From: a bacterium
GTDB taxonomy: Bacteria > SZUA-79 > Acidulodesulfobacterales > Acidulodesulfobacteraceae
Assembly (NCBI GenBank): GCA_021813525.1
Contig: JAKAKK010000085.1
Location: 1 to 61,889 of the forward strand
Direction: 5' to 3'
Length of the DNA stretch: 61,889 nt
The position numbers were made by a program, and so were the translations under genes. The notes under the pieces were generated by a model. The model was not told the DNA's origin. It worked only from the letters and a program-made list of their open reading frames with translations, and did not search any database. The stretch's first letter is position 1; each line of letters starts with the position of its first letter. Shown piece by piece: positions 8,437-18,240 of this stretch.

Positions 8437-9420
8437 ATGCAAATCCCGGAAAATAGCATCGCGTGGAATAATAAAGGATTCTCGCTTATAGGCGTTATCA
8501 TATCCATGGTAGTCGTTTCTATTATGGCGGCTTTGTCTTTGCCTGCCCTCAGAGGCATGGTATTTCAAAGCAGGGCGAATAACGTATCTTTGCTTGCCAA
8601 CGCTCTTATAAATGCGGAGAGTACATATGTTAACAATAATAATAATTTCGCCGCCATAGGTTCTCTCCAGTCCGCCGGATATATTGCCGACGGTTTAGGA
8701 ATTAACTTTGTCGGCGGCAGTCCTTCTTCAGACTGTATATATGGAACCATAACCGCAAAGAACGATACGAAAATATGTTTAAGCGTAAATAATTCCGTCG
8801 AAAACGGTACGCCGCGGGAAATAAGCTACTCGCTCGCGGTAACGGCCGCACAAAGCGCGGAATCGGGTAATTATTACGATTTTTATAACGAGATAAGGCA
8901 TAATATACCCGGAAGCGCCATGGTTAACGGAAATGAAATAATTTATATAGACCCGATAGCCGTAGATAATAATCAGGCGGATGCTTACAGCCAATATGTA
9001 GGTATGAGTTTTTATATAACCGGAGCTATCTGTTATATTACCGAGACCGCATATATTAATTCCGGCAGGGGGCATACATATACGAGAATATGGAATGGCG
9101 GAATGCTGTCGATGTATTTTATAGTAGAGGCCGTAAACGGAAACACGGCGGTATTAAGTTATGCCAATAACCCTAATTCCGAATGCGATTACAATTCGTC
9201 GGAAAACAATAATGCCGGAGATTCTTATTCTTACAGTTCGTGGGTAGGAGGCGCGTTCCAAAATCCGTATCTTCCGCAGGTTTGGGGAACGGTGCGATAT
9301 TCCTACTGGGAGGGAGGAATGAGTTACGTTCCGGTAGAATCCCCAGGGTATGAAATAGAAATATCGGCAAGTTATCTTCCCGATTTAATAAATTTAAACC
9401 AGCCGAATACTTTAAATTAA
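8437..9420 (+). CDS. Large minor pilin-like protein, Tyr-rich
   Basis: A 327-residue prepilin-like protein. A 13-residue leader ends in KGFSLIGVIISM, a class III signal in which position +5 is Gly instead of the usual Glu. The hydrophobic helix follows. The C-terminal half (about 160-315) is unusually rich in Tyr and Trp and contains several cysteines. Loss of Glu5 is known for tip-located minor pilins such as GspK, so this may be the tip or adhesive subunit. AAGGAGAA precedes ATG 8437. The aromatic-rich domain is not recognised. Confidence 0.75.
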   Translation: MQIPENSIAWNNKGFSLIGVIISMVVVSIMAALSLPALRGMVFQSRANNVSLLANALINAESTYVNNNNNFAAIGSLQSAGYIADGLGINFVGGSPSSDCIYGTITAKNDTKICLSVNNSVENGTPREISYSLAVTAAQSAESGNYYDFYNEIRHNIPGSAMVNGNEIIYIDPIAVDNNQADAYSQYVGMSFYITGAICYITETAYINSGRGHTYTRIWNGGMLSMYFIVEAVNGNTAVLSYANNPNSECDYNSSENNNAGDSYSYSSWVGGAFQNPYLPQVWGTVRYSYWEGGMSYVPVESPGYEIEISASYLPDLINLNQPNTLN

Positions 9421-9425
9421 AAACC

Positions 9426-10607
9426 ATGCATAAAAATTTAATTTATATAGAAGAATACGATATTTACCAGTATTTTGACGGAGAAAAATCGTTTTTCTCG
9501 CGTGAATACCCCGGAAATACCCCGGAATCCGAAAATCGGGCGGCGGTTGCGGTAATATCTAAAAATATCGATTTTTCGGTTATTCCGAAAAACGGCGTTA
9601 AATCCTTTAAAAAAACGGCGTTAAATAAATATCTCTCGAAATATTACAGGAACGAGTCTTATTTTTATATCCGCAATGCCGGCAATGAATACGGAGTCTA
9701 TCATACCCTGCCTTTAAATATAAAAAAATATTATTCCCTGTCGTACGGAATAGATTTTATTATTCCGTACGATTATTTGGTCATATTATTTTTGAATGAA
9801 AAATCGATAATTTACGGACGGGACGAATCCGTTATATTTATAGAAAAGACTGAAGACATCTATAAAATAACGGTCATATCGAACGGCTTTAATCTTTTTC
9901 CGGTGGCAAGTTTCAAGGAGGACACGTTAAACGACAATTTAAATATTTTAAAAACAAAATTAAATTCAAGAAATATCGTAATAAATAAAATCGTTGCCAA
10001 CTGCGTAGGGATAGATTTTAATATTTTCTTTACGGACGCCGGCATCGTTAATTTTACCGCAAAAGATTTCGCCGTATTTTTCGACGGCATAAAAAATCCC
10101 ATTCCTTATTTTGAAAACTTGGAGATAAAATTCAAAAAAATAGAGTTAAGGAAAAATAGGTTAATCAATATATATATTGCCGTTTTAGTTATAGCCGTCC
10201 TGTTTATGCAGTCAACGGTATTATTTTTTAACGGTAAATCGTCCGTAGAAAATAAAAAAATAAAATTATTAAATGAAAATATCGCCGTTTTGTCCGAACA
10301 AAATCTAAAAAAGGAAAATATTATTTTATTTAACGAATATTTTACGCCTGTTAATTTAGCAGGCTACCTCGAAAAATTTATAACGGTTTTTCCTAAAAAA
10401 GTAAAAATTGAAAATCTCGATGTCAAGAGATTAAAAAATACTTATATTATCGACGGAACCGCTTACGTAAAGGGCGGATATAGAAAATTTGCGAAAAATT
10501 ATAATTTAATTTTAAAAAAATTCCGGATATCGGGACGGATTAGAATTTCTTATAACTTAGATAATTTCGGAAAACCCTATATTAAATTTTACGGAAGATT
10601 AAAATGA
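9426..10607 (+). CDS. GspL-like (PilM-PilN fused) assembly platform protein
   Basis: A 393-residue protein with a cytoplasmic region (1-240), a single membrane segment (about 245-267) and a periplasmic domain of about 120 residues with a coiled-coil start. This is the topology of GspL, or of PilM joined to PilN. GspL binds the assembly ATPase on the cytoplasmic side and GspM on the periplasmic side. Position after the pilins and before a GspM-like gene supports this. Sequence similarity is weak by eye, so the call rests on topology and synteny. Its stop overlaps the next start by 4 bases. Confidence 0.65.
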   Translation: MHKNLIYIEEYDIYQYFDGEKSFFSREYPGNTPESENRAAVAVISKNIDFSVIPKNGVKSFKKTALNKYLSKYYRNESYFYIRNAGNEYGVYHTLPLNIKKYYSLSYGIDFIIPYDYLVILFLNEKSIIYGRDESVIFIEKTEDIYKITVISNGFNLFPVASFKEDTLNDNLNILKTKLNSRNIVINKIVANCVGIDFNIFFTDAGIVNFTAKDFAVFFDGIKNPIPYFENLEIKFKKIELRKNRLINIYIAVLVIAVLFMQSTVLFFNGKSSVENKKIKLLNENIAVLSEQNLKKENIILFNEYFTPVNLAGYLEKFITVFPKKVKIENLDVKRLKNTYIIDGTAYVKGGYRKFAKNYNLILKKFRISGRIRISYNLDNFGKPYIKFYGRLK

Positions 10608-11092
10608 AAAAATTTAAAAATAAAAAATTATTAATATTTTTTTTGCTGTTTTTAATATGCGCTTATATTTTTTGCTTTGAATTATTTCCTTCGTTTAATC
10701 AATATTATAAACTGAAAAGGATTTACGTTAAAAAGCATAATACGGAAAAACTGCTAAAAATCAAACTGTTAAGCGAAGCAGGAATAAAACCCGTAAATTT
10801 TAAAGCCGGAAACCATAGATTTTCGACCGATATTCTTACGGCGCTATCTTATATAAATTATTTGCGAAAAAAAGGTTACGGCGTTAAAGTAAAAGTCCTA
10901 AATAAAAAATCCTTGTTAGAATCTAAAGATATAATAATTTCCTTTAACAAAATTTCAAATATAGGCGTCGTTTTCGCATTATTAAGAACATTCGGCGCTT
11001 TTCCGTCGGAACTTAGGCGTATATCCATAAAATCCGGGAACGGTACAGGCGTGCGCATCGTGATTGACGAAAGGTTAATAAGTTTAACTTAA
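10604..11092 (+). CDS. GspM/PilO-like inner-membrane protein
   Basis: A 162-residue bitopic protein with a basic N-terminal tail, one membrane helix (about 8-28) and a periplasmic region. The latter has a predicted coiled coil followed by a small alpha/beta domain, as in GspM and PilO. It overlaps the GspL-like gene by 4 bases, a coupling also common for gspL-gspM and pilN-pilO. The assignment rests on size, topology and gene order rather than a clear motif. Confidence 0.6.
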   Translation: MKKFKNKKLLIFFLLFLICAYIFCFELFPSFNQYYKLKRIYVKKHNTEKLLKIKLLSEAGIKPVNFKAGNHRFSTDILTALSYINYLRKKGYGVKVKVLNKKSLLESKDIIISFNKISNIGVVFALLRTFGAFPSELRRISIKSGNGTGVRIVIDERLISLT

Positions 11093-11108
11093 AGAAGGCG
11101 GAATAAAT

Positions 11109-11687
11109 ATGAGCTTCAAAAATTTTATAAATATTTTTAAAAAATCGGCAAAATGGTTCGCACTGTTTCTTTTCGGTATTTTTTTATTTATTTTTGTATT
11201 AAATAGGCTGGAAAGGAAATTCGGACATAAAAAGGTTTCGGGTAGCGAAATAAAAAATAAAAAAACTTTCGGTTTCGTTATAAAACCAAAAAAGATATTT
11301 TCTAATTCAAATGCCGGCAATTCAAAAAACAGCCTAAAAGATATTTTTAATATTCCGGATAAAAAATATAAAAAATTTAACCGGCTCTTTATTTCTCCGG
11401 CAAAAATAAATAATAACGGAATGAAAGTATTTGCTAACGCCGGTCGTCCAAGCGGCGGGAATTTGCCTAATTTTATTAAAAAGTTAAAGTTTAAAGGATT
11501 TTCGAAAAAGGAATCTCCCTCTCCGTCGTTAATATTTATAAGCGGTAAAACCGCTCTTTTGAGTATGGGCGGAAAAAGTTATTACGTCCGCGCCGGAGAA
11601 AGCATTAAAGGGATGTTTATATTAAAAGTAGGTTTAAAGGGGGTCGGCTATTCCGATAAGGGCAAAATAAAATATTTAAATTTTTAA
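11109..11687 (+). CDS. GspC/PilP-like inner-membrane protein
   Basis: A 192-residue protein with an N-terminal membrane helix (about 15-35), a basic low-complexity linker, and a C-terminal domain from about 135. That domain reads as short beta strands, including KTALLSMGGKSYYVRAGE and a final KIKYLNF. This resembles the homology region of GspC and the PilP domain, which link the inner-membrane platform to the secretin. It is the last gene of the pilus operon and ends 3 bases before a convergent transporter gene. No terminator is visible in the gap. Confidence 0.6.
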   Translation: MSFKNFINIFKKSAKWFALFLFGIFLFIFVLNRLERKFGHKKVSGSEIKNKKTFGFVIKPKKIFSNSNAGNSKNSLKDIFNIPDKKYKKFNRLFISPAKINNNGMKVFANAGRPSGGNLPNFIKKLKFKGFSKKESPSPSLIFISGKTALLSMGGKSYYVRAGESIKGMFILKVGLKGVGYSDKGKIKYLNF

Positions 11688-11690
11688 AAG

Positions 11691-13223
11691 TCAGCGGTGT
11701 ATCTTATTTTTTAGCATGAAAGCGGGAATTATGCCTATAAGGCATATTACGCCGGCGACTATAAATACGTCGTCGTAAGATTGAACCGTTGCAAACATCT
11801 TAACTATGCTGTCTATGATTCCGAGACCCGGGTCGATTCTTGCCGAGCCGGCTATAACCCCCGTATTTGCTTTGAACCGGCCGCCGTTATTAAAAAAAGA
11901 CTTTATCTTAAGGAAAGCGAAATTTTTATCGTTAATTTTATCGCCGTACCTTGTAAGATAGTAAACTTTCTTTGTTGCAAGATAATTTGCAAAGTATGCG
12001 ATTCCGAAACCGGAAGCAATTCTCATAGTTACCGGCAGTAAACCCGATGCTTCGGGGATTTGTTCACTCTTGACCGAATTAAGTCCCGTGCTCATAATAG
12101 GCGAATATAGCATTCCAAGCCCTATTCCCCTGATAATCGAAGGATATATTATGTCGTACAGGCTCGACTGCACGGATAAATTCCAATATAAAAACAGGGA
12201 TACGGCGGTTAAAGCCATGCCGAAAACTATAAAATATTTTCCGCCCCACCTGTCCGCTCCCCTGCCGAAAACAGGTGCCGATAATGCGACGGCTATTGCC
12301 GAAGGCATCATTATAAGGCCGGTTGTATATGGCGTATAATTCATAATATTTTCTAGATAAACAGGCATTATAAATAAAGAGCCGAAAAGCGCTATGGCCC
12401 TTACGGCATTAATCGAGGTGATGAGGGTAAAATTATAATTTTCAAAGATTTTAAAGTCTATCAGGGGATGGGAAACGAAAGGTTCGAATAAAAAAAACAT
12501 AACGAAACCTGCGGCGCTCAAAAGTTCGCAAATATGAATATAGCTTGAATCCCAGCCTTTATTCTGGCCTTCGTTGAATGCTATGAGCATAAAAGAAATA
12601 GCGGTTGCGAAAAAAATAAACCCCAAAAAGTCGAAATTTGCCTTAAAATATTGCGATTTGCGGTCATCTTCCATAATTATCATTATTCCTATAAGCGTTA
12701 TAACGGCTATCGGCGCGTTTACGAAAAAAACCCATCTCCATGTTAAATGGTCGGTAATCCATCCGCCGAGCGTGGGGCCTATCGCCGGCGCCGCCATAGC
12801 GCCTATCCCCCAGATTCCCATAGCCCTACCTCTTTCGCCCGGTTCAAAGACCTTGCCGAGGAGGGCAAGACCCAACGGCGCTATGCCTCCGCCTGACAGT
12901 CCCTGAATTATCCGAAAAAATATAAGCATATTTATAGAAGTGGCAAAACCGCAGGCTATAGACGATACCGTGAAAAATATAATGCTTAGTATTATAGGGA
13001 TTTTAAGCCCTATCTTTTTAATGATAAACGTAATCGGCATTATTATTATCGCGGTTGCAACGCTGTAAGCAATCATAATCCAGTCAACCTCTTCAAGGTC
13101 AACTCCGAGGCTGGACATAATTTTAGGAATGGCTATGGTTACGATGCTCATATCGAGCATTACCATAAAAAAGAAAGCTACAAGCAGGATTAATATAAGG
13201 TTTTTGTATTCTTTAGAGTACAT
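11691..13223 (-). CDS. MFS drug exporter, DHA2 (EmrB/QacA) family
   Basis: A 510-residue inner-membrane transporter with about 14 hydrophobic segments. It has the DHA2 signatures MLDMSIVTIAIPKI in the first helix, the motif-A variant around helices 2-3, and the motif-C region GIGAMAAPAIGPTLGGW in helix 5. These proteins expel lipophilic compounds using the proton gradient. No EmrA-type fusion protein is adjacent, so the partner is unknown. A second DHA2 transporter lies at 29945-31444. Substrate unknown. Confidence 0.88.
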   Translation of the reverse strand: MYSKEYKNLILILLVAFFFMVMLDMSIVTIAIPKIMSSLGVDLEEVDWIMIAYSVATAIIIMPITFIIKKIGLKIPIILSIIFFTVSSIACGFATSINMLIFFRIIQGLSGGGIAPLGLALLGKVFEPGERGRAMGIWGIGAMAAPAIGPTLGGWITDHLTWRWVFFVNAPIAVITLIGIMIIMEDDRKSQYFKANFDFLGFIFFATAISFMLIAFNEGQNKGWDSSYIHICELLSAAGFVMFFLFEPFVSHPLIDFKIFENYNFTLITSINAVRAIALFGSLFIMPVYLENIMNYTPYTTGLIMMPSAIAVALSAPVFGRGADRWGGKYFIVFGMALTAVSLFLYWNLSVQSSLYDIIYPSIIRGIGLGMLYSPIMSTGLNSVKSEQIPEASGLLPVTMRIASGFGIAYFANYLATKKVYYLTRYGDKINDKNFAFLKIKSFFNNGGRFKANTGVIAGSARIDPGLGIIDSIVKMFATVQSYDDVFIVAGVICLIGIIPAFMLKNKIHR

Positions 13224-13286
13224 TATGAATAAATTTTACCATTAAATGACCTAAAAGTCATTTAATAATTTTTTAGCAGGCCGATA

Positions 13287-13985
13287 TTAAATAAACGTAA
13301 ATTCGACGCTGTTTATGGAAATTAATTCTAAAATCGATATTATATTTGAATAATAAATAACCTGATTTCCGGAATCTTTTATGCCGCCTTTGTTTTCGCT
13401 TATTACGTTAAGAAAAAATTCATTCATTATTTTATTCCCCAAAAATATAATTTTGGATAATTCCGCCGCCGTTTTGTTTTTTATCTTTTCATCTTTGCCC
13501 GATTGCATAAAAAATATATCGATATTTTCCTTAAAAAAAGAGCTTAAGGCAAGACAGAATTCCGGAATATACGCCTGTTTTTTAAAAGCGGGATATTTAT
13601 AAAGTTCATTAATATTGTTTTTTATTAGTTCGATGCCGCTGTAGATACCCTGTAAATGGCCGGCAAATTTCATTATGCGCGTGATTATGCCGGCAAAATT
13701 TTTGTAATCGGAGTCCCCTCTTTTGCATAATAGTTTTAATGACGATAAATTCACGCCTCTTGAGGATAATATTTGCAGGACGAGTTCGTTAATCTCTGCA
13801 TATAATATGTTGCCGCGGGTTTTATTTTCTATTATATTGCCGGGGAAGTTATTATGCCGCTTATAATTATTGGTTATAAGTTCGTTAAGAATCTCTTCGA
13901 GATTCTGCTCGACGATATTTGAAAATTCTATCGCCTTAGAATTTAGTAAACTCAGTTCTTTATTTTTTCTATATTTTTTTTCCAT
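13287..13985 (-). CDS. Helical protein, possibly PhoU-like
   Basis: A 232-residue, mainly helical protein. The segment NFAGIITRIMKFAGHLQGI (about 95-113) followed by spaced charged helices recalls the repeated three-helix bundle of PhoU. The signature acidic metal-binding motifs are not clear, and no phosphate transport genes are nearby. It is transcribed away from tRNA-Arg(CCG), and the 70 bases between them are almost pure A/T. Treat it as hypothetical with a tentative PhoU-like fold. Confidence 0.4.
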   Translation of the reverse strand: MEKKYRKNKELSLLNSKAIEFSNIVEQNLEEILNELITNNYKRHNNFPGNIIENKTRGNILYAEINELVLQILSSRGVNLSSLKLLCKRGDSDYKNFAGIITRIMKFAGHLQGIYSGIELIKNNINELYKYPAFKKQAYIPEFCLALSSFFKENIDIFFMQSGKDEKIKNKTAAELSKIIFLGNKIMNEFFLNVISENKGGIKDSGNQVIYYSNIISILELISINSVEFTFI

Positions 13986-14054
13986 GTATATATTATATAA
14001 TATATGTCATATAATATATATTTGCGAACTAACTCTTACCGTTTTATTATTTAC

Positions 14055-14131
14055 GTGTCCGTAGCTCATCCGGATAGAGCGCAGGACTCCGACTCCTGAG
14101 GCGGCGGGTTCGAATCCCGCCGGACACACCA
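14055..14131 (+). tRNA. tRNA-Arg (anticodon CCG)
   Basis: A full cloverleaf. The acceptor GTGTCCG pairs perfectly with CGGACAC, the anticodon stem is CAGGA/TCCTG with loop CTCCGAC, and the T arm is GCGGG-TTCGAAT-CCCGC. CCA is encoded at 14129-14131. Anticodon CCG reads the arginine codon CGG. Confidence 0.96.
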
Positions 14132-14233
14132 TCCGAAATATTAGTTGAAATATTTCTTGCTTTTAAGTCCGATATTATTTAAAATTTTTATAGCAATATT
14201 TTAATTTTATCGGATATTTTTATATAAAAATAA

Positions 14234-15724
14234 ATGATTTCGGCACTACAGCCTATATCGATTAACTTCGGCACCGACGGATTCAGAGGCATCATCGGGG
14301 ATAATTTTACGTTCGACGCCGTCAGCCGCATCAGTTCTTCATTGGCGGAATATTTAAAAGATAGTCCTTCAAAAACCGTTGCCGTCGGTTATGATACAAG
14401 GTTCTTATCCAAAGAATTTGCCGCCGCCGCCGCCGAGGCCCTTGTTTCTTCGGGAATAAAAGTCGTATTGAGCGATAATTTCTGCCCGTCCCCCGTTTTA
14501 TCCTACTTCGTTAAAGACAAAAAATGCGCCGCCGGCGTGATGATAACCGCGAGCCACAATCCTTATATGTTCAACGGATTAAAATTCAAAAGCCCGTTCG
14601 GCTCTTCTATGCTCGAATCCGAAGTGAAAAAAATAGAAAAAATCGTAAACGCTTCCGATTTTAGTAAAAAAAACAAAGGAAAAAGCCGTTATATAGGCCG
14701 TACCGGATTAGATTATTCGGACAATAATAATTTCCGGTATGCCGATTTTAAAAAAGATTATATACGCCGCATAATAGATTTGACTGAATTAGATAAAGCC
14801 GTCAGCGGAGCGGATAAAGATTTATTAAAATCGTTAGAAGTTGTTATAGACCCTATGTTCGGTGCCGGCATAGGATATCTGTCTTCCGTATTAAAAAGAT
14901 TTTCTATTAAATATAGCTCTATAAACAATGTCGTTAATCCTGCCTTTCCGGGATTGAATCCCGAACCGATAGACAGCAATCTGCATAAATTGAAATCGTC
15001 TTTGAAAAAAAAAGGTATTAAAAATAAGTTTGCGGTCGGTTTTGCTACCGACGGGGATGCCGATAGGATAGGTGCGGTAGATTGCGAAGGCAATTTCATC
15101 GATTCCCATAAAATTTTTTCGATAATTTTAGATTATCTAATAAAGGAAGGCCGTTCAGGCAGCGTAGTTAAAACCGTTTCCGTATCCAAATCTATAGACG
15201 ACATCTGCAAAAAGCATAATATAGGGCTGTATGAAGTCCCGATAGGGTTTAAAAATATTGCCGCTCTTATGACGAAAGACGGAAACGACGTATTTATGGG
15301 CGGAGAAGAATCAGGCGGAATAGGCATAGCTTCTCATTTGCCGGAAAGGGACGGTATTTTTAACGCCCTTCTGCTCCTTAAAATTATTATTAAAAGCGGG
15401 AAAAACTTAAATGAGCTTTTAAACGGCATATTTAAAGAACCTTATCCTTATTCATACGCAAGGGAAGATTTGCATTTGGATGAAGGCAGGAAACTGCGGC
15501 TGATAGAAAAACTGAAAAGCGGCAGTTTCGATATACCGTTTAAAAATAATTTAGCCTATTCCAACTTTATAGACGGTTTTAAGTTCGGATACAAAGACGG
15601 TTCATGGCTTTTAATACGCCCTTCCGGGACGGAGCCGTTATTAAGGATTTATGCGGAAAGCAAGGCTAAGAATAAAACGGACGGGCTTATAAATAAAGTA
15701 AAAACGGAAATAGACGCTTTATAA
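14234..15724 (+). CDS. Alpha-D-phosphohexomutase (phosphoglucomutase/phosphomannomutase/GlmM type)
   Basis: A 496-residue cytoplasmic enzyme that moves phosphate between C1 and C6 (or C1 and C4) of hexose phosphates. All four signature regions are present: the phosphoserine loop TASHNP with S107, the magnesium loop DGDADR at 273-278, the sugar-specificity loop GGEESGG, and the phosphate-binding loop RPSGTEP. At 496 residues it is longer than typical GlmM (about 445), so whether it acts on glucosamine, glucose or mannose phosphates cannot be told. No clear ribosome binding site precedes the ATG. Confidence 0.9.
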   Translation: MISALQPISINFGTDGFRGIIGDNFTFDAVSRISSSLAEYLKDSPSKTVAVGYDTRFLSKEFAAAAAEALVSSGIKVVLSDNFCPSPVLSYFVKDKKCAAGVMITASHNPYMFNGLKFKSPFGSSMLESEVKKIEKIVNASDFSKKNKGKSRYIGRTGLDYSDNNNFRYADFKKDYIRRIIDLTELDKAVSGADKDLLKSLEVVIDPMFGAGIGYLSSVLKRFSIKYSSINNVVNPAFPGLNPEPIDSNLHKLKSSLKKKGIKNKFAVGFATDGDADRIGAVDCEGNFIDSHKIFSIILDYLIKEGRSGSVVKTVSVSKSIDDICKKHNIGLYEVPIGFKNIAALMTKDGNDVFMGGEESGGIGIASHLPERDGIFNALLLLKIIIKSGKNLNELLNGIFKEPYPYSYAREDLHLDEGRKLRLIEKLKSGSFDIPFKNNLAYSNFIDGFKFGYKDGSWLLIRPSGTEPLLRIYAESKAKNKTDGLINKVKTEIDAL

Positions 15725-15821
15725 AAAATTTATTTTTAGAAAAAGAAAAAAATGTTATAATGCTTAAATTATTTCTTAAAATTTAAATCTAATATTTTTA
15801 TTTTTCAGGGGAAAATCTAAA

Positions 15822-17123
15822 ATGAGCGAAATTGTCGATGTAAAAGGGAGGCAGATTTTAGACTCGAGAGGAAATCCTACGATTAGCGTTAAGGTTTCTT
15901 TAGAGAGCGGTATGAGCGGTTCTGCCTGCGTTCCTTCCGGGGCATCTACCGGAGAATATGAAGCCTATGAAAAAAGAGATAACGACAGTTCGGTTTACGG
16001 CGGGAAATCGGTTCATTCGGCGATAGAAGGAATTAACGATATTATAGCAAAATCTTTAAACGGCATAGACAGTTATTCTCAAAGGCTGATAGACGACATA
16101 ATGATGAATCTCGACGGTACGCAGAATAAGTCCAATTTGGGCGCGAATGCAATTTTAGCCGTTTCGCTGGCGGCTGCGGTTGCTTCGGCAAATGAATTGG
16201 AAATACCTCTTTATCGTTATTTAGGCGGCATAAATACCCATGTTATGCCTGTTCCTATGATGAATATTCTAAACGGCGGAAAACATGCAAACAATATGCT
16301 TGATTTTCAAGAATTTATGATAGTTCCCGCCGGAGCTAAATCCTTCGAGGAAGCCCTTAGAATGGGAGCGGAAGTTTATCAAAAACTTAAAAAAGTTTTG
16401 GACGAAAAAAATATGCCCACGGCGGTCGGCGACGAAGGAGGATTTGCGCCTCAGCTCCAGAACAATATGGAAGCGATAATATTGATTATGGAAGCCATAG
16501 AGAAAGCAAGATACCAGCCCGGAAAAGATATTTTTATCGCTTTAGACCCTGCGGCAAGCGAGTTTTATGCCAACGGCAAATATACGCTTAAAGAAGCAGG
16601 CAAAAAAACCGTGCTTGAAGCAGACGAGATGGTCGCAATGTATGCAGGCTACGTCGAAAAGTTTCCTATAATATCTATAGAAGACGGTATGGCGCAGGAC
16701 GATTTCAACGGATTTTCTCTTTTGCTTAAAGAACTCGGGGACAAAGTTCAAATAGTAGGAGACGACCTGACCGTAACAAATCCTAATCGCATAACAAGGG
16801 CGGTCGATTCCCATTCGATAAACTCTGTTTTAATAAAATTAAACCAGATAGGCTCTTTGTCTCAAACATTAGATGCCATAGAATTGACTCAAAAAAATAA
16901 TATGAGCGCCGTTATTTCACACAGGTCCGGAGAAACGGAGGATACTTTTATTTCCGATTTATCGGTTGCCGTAAATTCGGGGTTGATTAAAACCGGCGCG
17001 CCCGCCCGTTCCGAAAGGGTAGCGAAATATAACAGGCTGTTGCAGATAGAAGAAGAATTAGGTTCTAATTCTTTATATAATGGGCTTAAAGCCTTTAAGG
17101 GCGCTGGAAGCCGTTTAAGTTAA
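15822..17123 (+). CDS. eno: Enolase
   Basis: Enolase, 433 residues and full length, converts 2-phosphoglycerate to phosphoenolpyruvate in glycolysis or gluconeogenesis. Conserved features include the N-terminal DSRGNPT, the catalytic loop [15 protein letters not shown] and the signature SHRSGETED with the active-site lysine region IKLNQIG. GGGGAAA lies 9 bases before the ATG. A TATAAT hexamer at 15756-15761 may be its -10 element. Downstream pyruvate phosphate dikinase (61818) acts on the same intermediate. Confidence 0.98.
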   Translation: MSEIVDVKGRQILDSRGNPTISVKVSLESGMSGSACVPSGASTGEYEAYEKRDNDSSVYGGKSVHSAIEGINDIIAKSLNGIDSYSQRLIDDIMMNLDGTQNKSNLGANAILAVSLAAAVASANELEIPLYRYLGGINTHVMPVPMMNILNGGKHANNMLDFQEFMIVPAGAKSFEEALRMGAEVYQKLKKVLDEKNMPTAVGDEGGFAPQLQNNMEAIILIMEAIEKARYQPGKDIFIALDPAASEFYANGKYTLKEAGKKTVLEADEMVAMYAGYVEKFPIISIEDGMAQDDFNGFSLLLKELGDKVQIVGDDLTVTNPNRITRAVDSHSINSVLIKLNQIGSLSQTLDAIELTQKNNMSAVISHRSGETEDTFISDLSVAVNSGLIKTGAPARSERVAKYNRLLQIEEELGSNSLYNGLKAFKGAGSRLS

Positions 17124-17146
17124 AACAAAAATAACAATAAAATTAA

Positions 17147-17425
<279 letters not shown>

Positions 17426-17450
17426 TAATTTTTACGTTTTATTAAATCGC

Positions 17451-17494
17451 CGGCAGAAGCAGAGCGGCGTTTTCCGGCGTTCCTGCTTCTGCCG
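17451..17494. terminator. Inverted repeat after the ferredoxin gene
   Basis: A perfect 12-bp stem (CGGCAGAAGCAG / CTGCTTCTGCCG) with a 20-base loop lies 25 bases after the ferredoxin stop. No T-run directly follows the stem; TTAAAAATTTTT begins about 10 bases on. It is most likely a transcription terminator or an RNA-stabilising hairpin. Confidence 0.55.
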
Positions 17495-17524
17495 ATATGC
17501 CGTTAAAAATTTTTAGAATAAAAT

Positions 17525-18208
17525 ATGTCCATTAAGAGAGAAAATATAAAAGGATACGAACTAAACTCTTTTGATAAATCCGAGCCTTGGCGGCTTTTCA
17601 AGATTATCGGAGAATTCGTGGACGGATTCGATATTCTGCCGTCGATATGCCCTGCCGTAACTATATACGGAAGCGCAAGAGTTAAAGAAGACGGCGTCGT
17701 ATATCAAAAAACTAAAGATATCGCTTATAAACTCGCGCTAAAAGGATTTTCTATAATTTCGGGAGGCGGTCCCGGCGTTATGGAGGCCGCAAACAGGGGT
17801 TGCAGGGAAGCTAAGGAACAGCACGGTTTAAACGTGAGTTCGGTAGGATTAAATATTAAACTCCCGCATGAGCAGACCCTGAACAGGTTTGCCGACGTTA
17901 CGCTCGAGTTCAGATATTTTTTCGTCCGAAAAGTCATGCTGGTAAGATATGCTTCCGCATATATAATGATGCCCGGAGGCTTTGGAACTTTAGACGAACT
18001 TTTTGAGACCGTAGAACTGATACAAACCAATAAAACAAAGCCGTTCCCCGTGATATTATACGGTTCGAGCTACTGGAACGGTTTAATAGACTGGATTAAA
18101 AGCAATACTTTGCACAATTCCTACATTTCGGAAAAAGATTTCAACATAATTAAGATAATGGACGACCCCGACGAAATAATTAATTATATATTAAATTTCA
18201 ATTTATAA
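17525..18208 (+). CDS. LOG family protein (TIGR00730-type nucleotide phosphoribohydrolase)
   Basis: A 227-residue Rossmann-fold protein of the family once called lysine decarboxylase-like. The signature segments are SGGGPGVMEAANRG (about 80-93) and MPGGFGTLDELFE (about 147-159). Family members cleave ribose-5-phosphate from nucleotides, releasing cytokinin-type bases or AMP-derived adenine. This is the larger bacterial type with an extra N-terminal stretch. It lies 32 bases upstream of dcd, another nucleotide enzyme, suggesting co-transcription. Confidence 0.88.
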   Translation: MSIKRENIKGYELNSFDKSEPWRLFKIIGEFVDGFDILPSICPAVTIYGSARVKEDGVVYQKTKDIAYKLALKGFSIISGGGPGVMEAANRGCREAKEQHGLNVSSVGLNIKLPHEQTLNRFADVTLEFRYFFVRKVMLVRYASAYIMMPGGFGTLDELFETVELIQTNKTKPFPVILYGSSYWNGLIDWIKSNTLHNSYISEKDFNIIKIMDDPDEIINYILNFNL

Positions 18209-18240
18209 CAGAGGCAATTAAGCAAGGGTTGCAATAAAAT

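Noticed and set aside
8224-8568. Minus-strand frame of 114 codons opposite the pilin-like genes
   Set aside because: Shadow of two pilin genes on the plus strand, with Arg-rich, low-quality composition.
13986-14054. AT-rich near-palindromes before tRNA-Arg(CCG)
   Set aside because: Repeated TATATAAT-like words are expected in such AT-rich spacers and probably just contain promoters. No clear operator could be defined.
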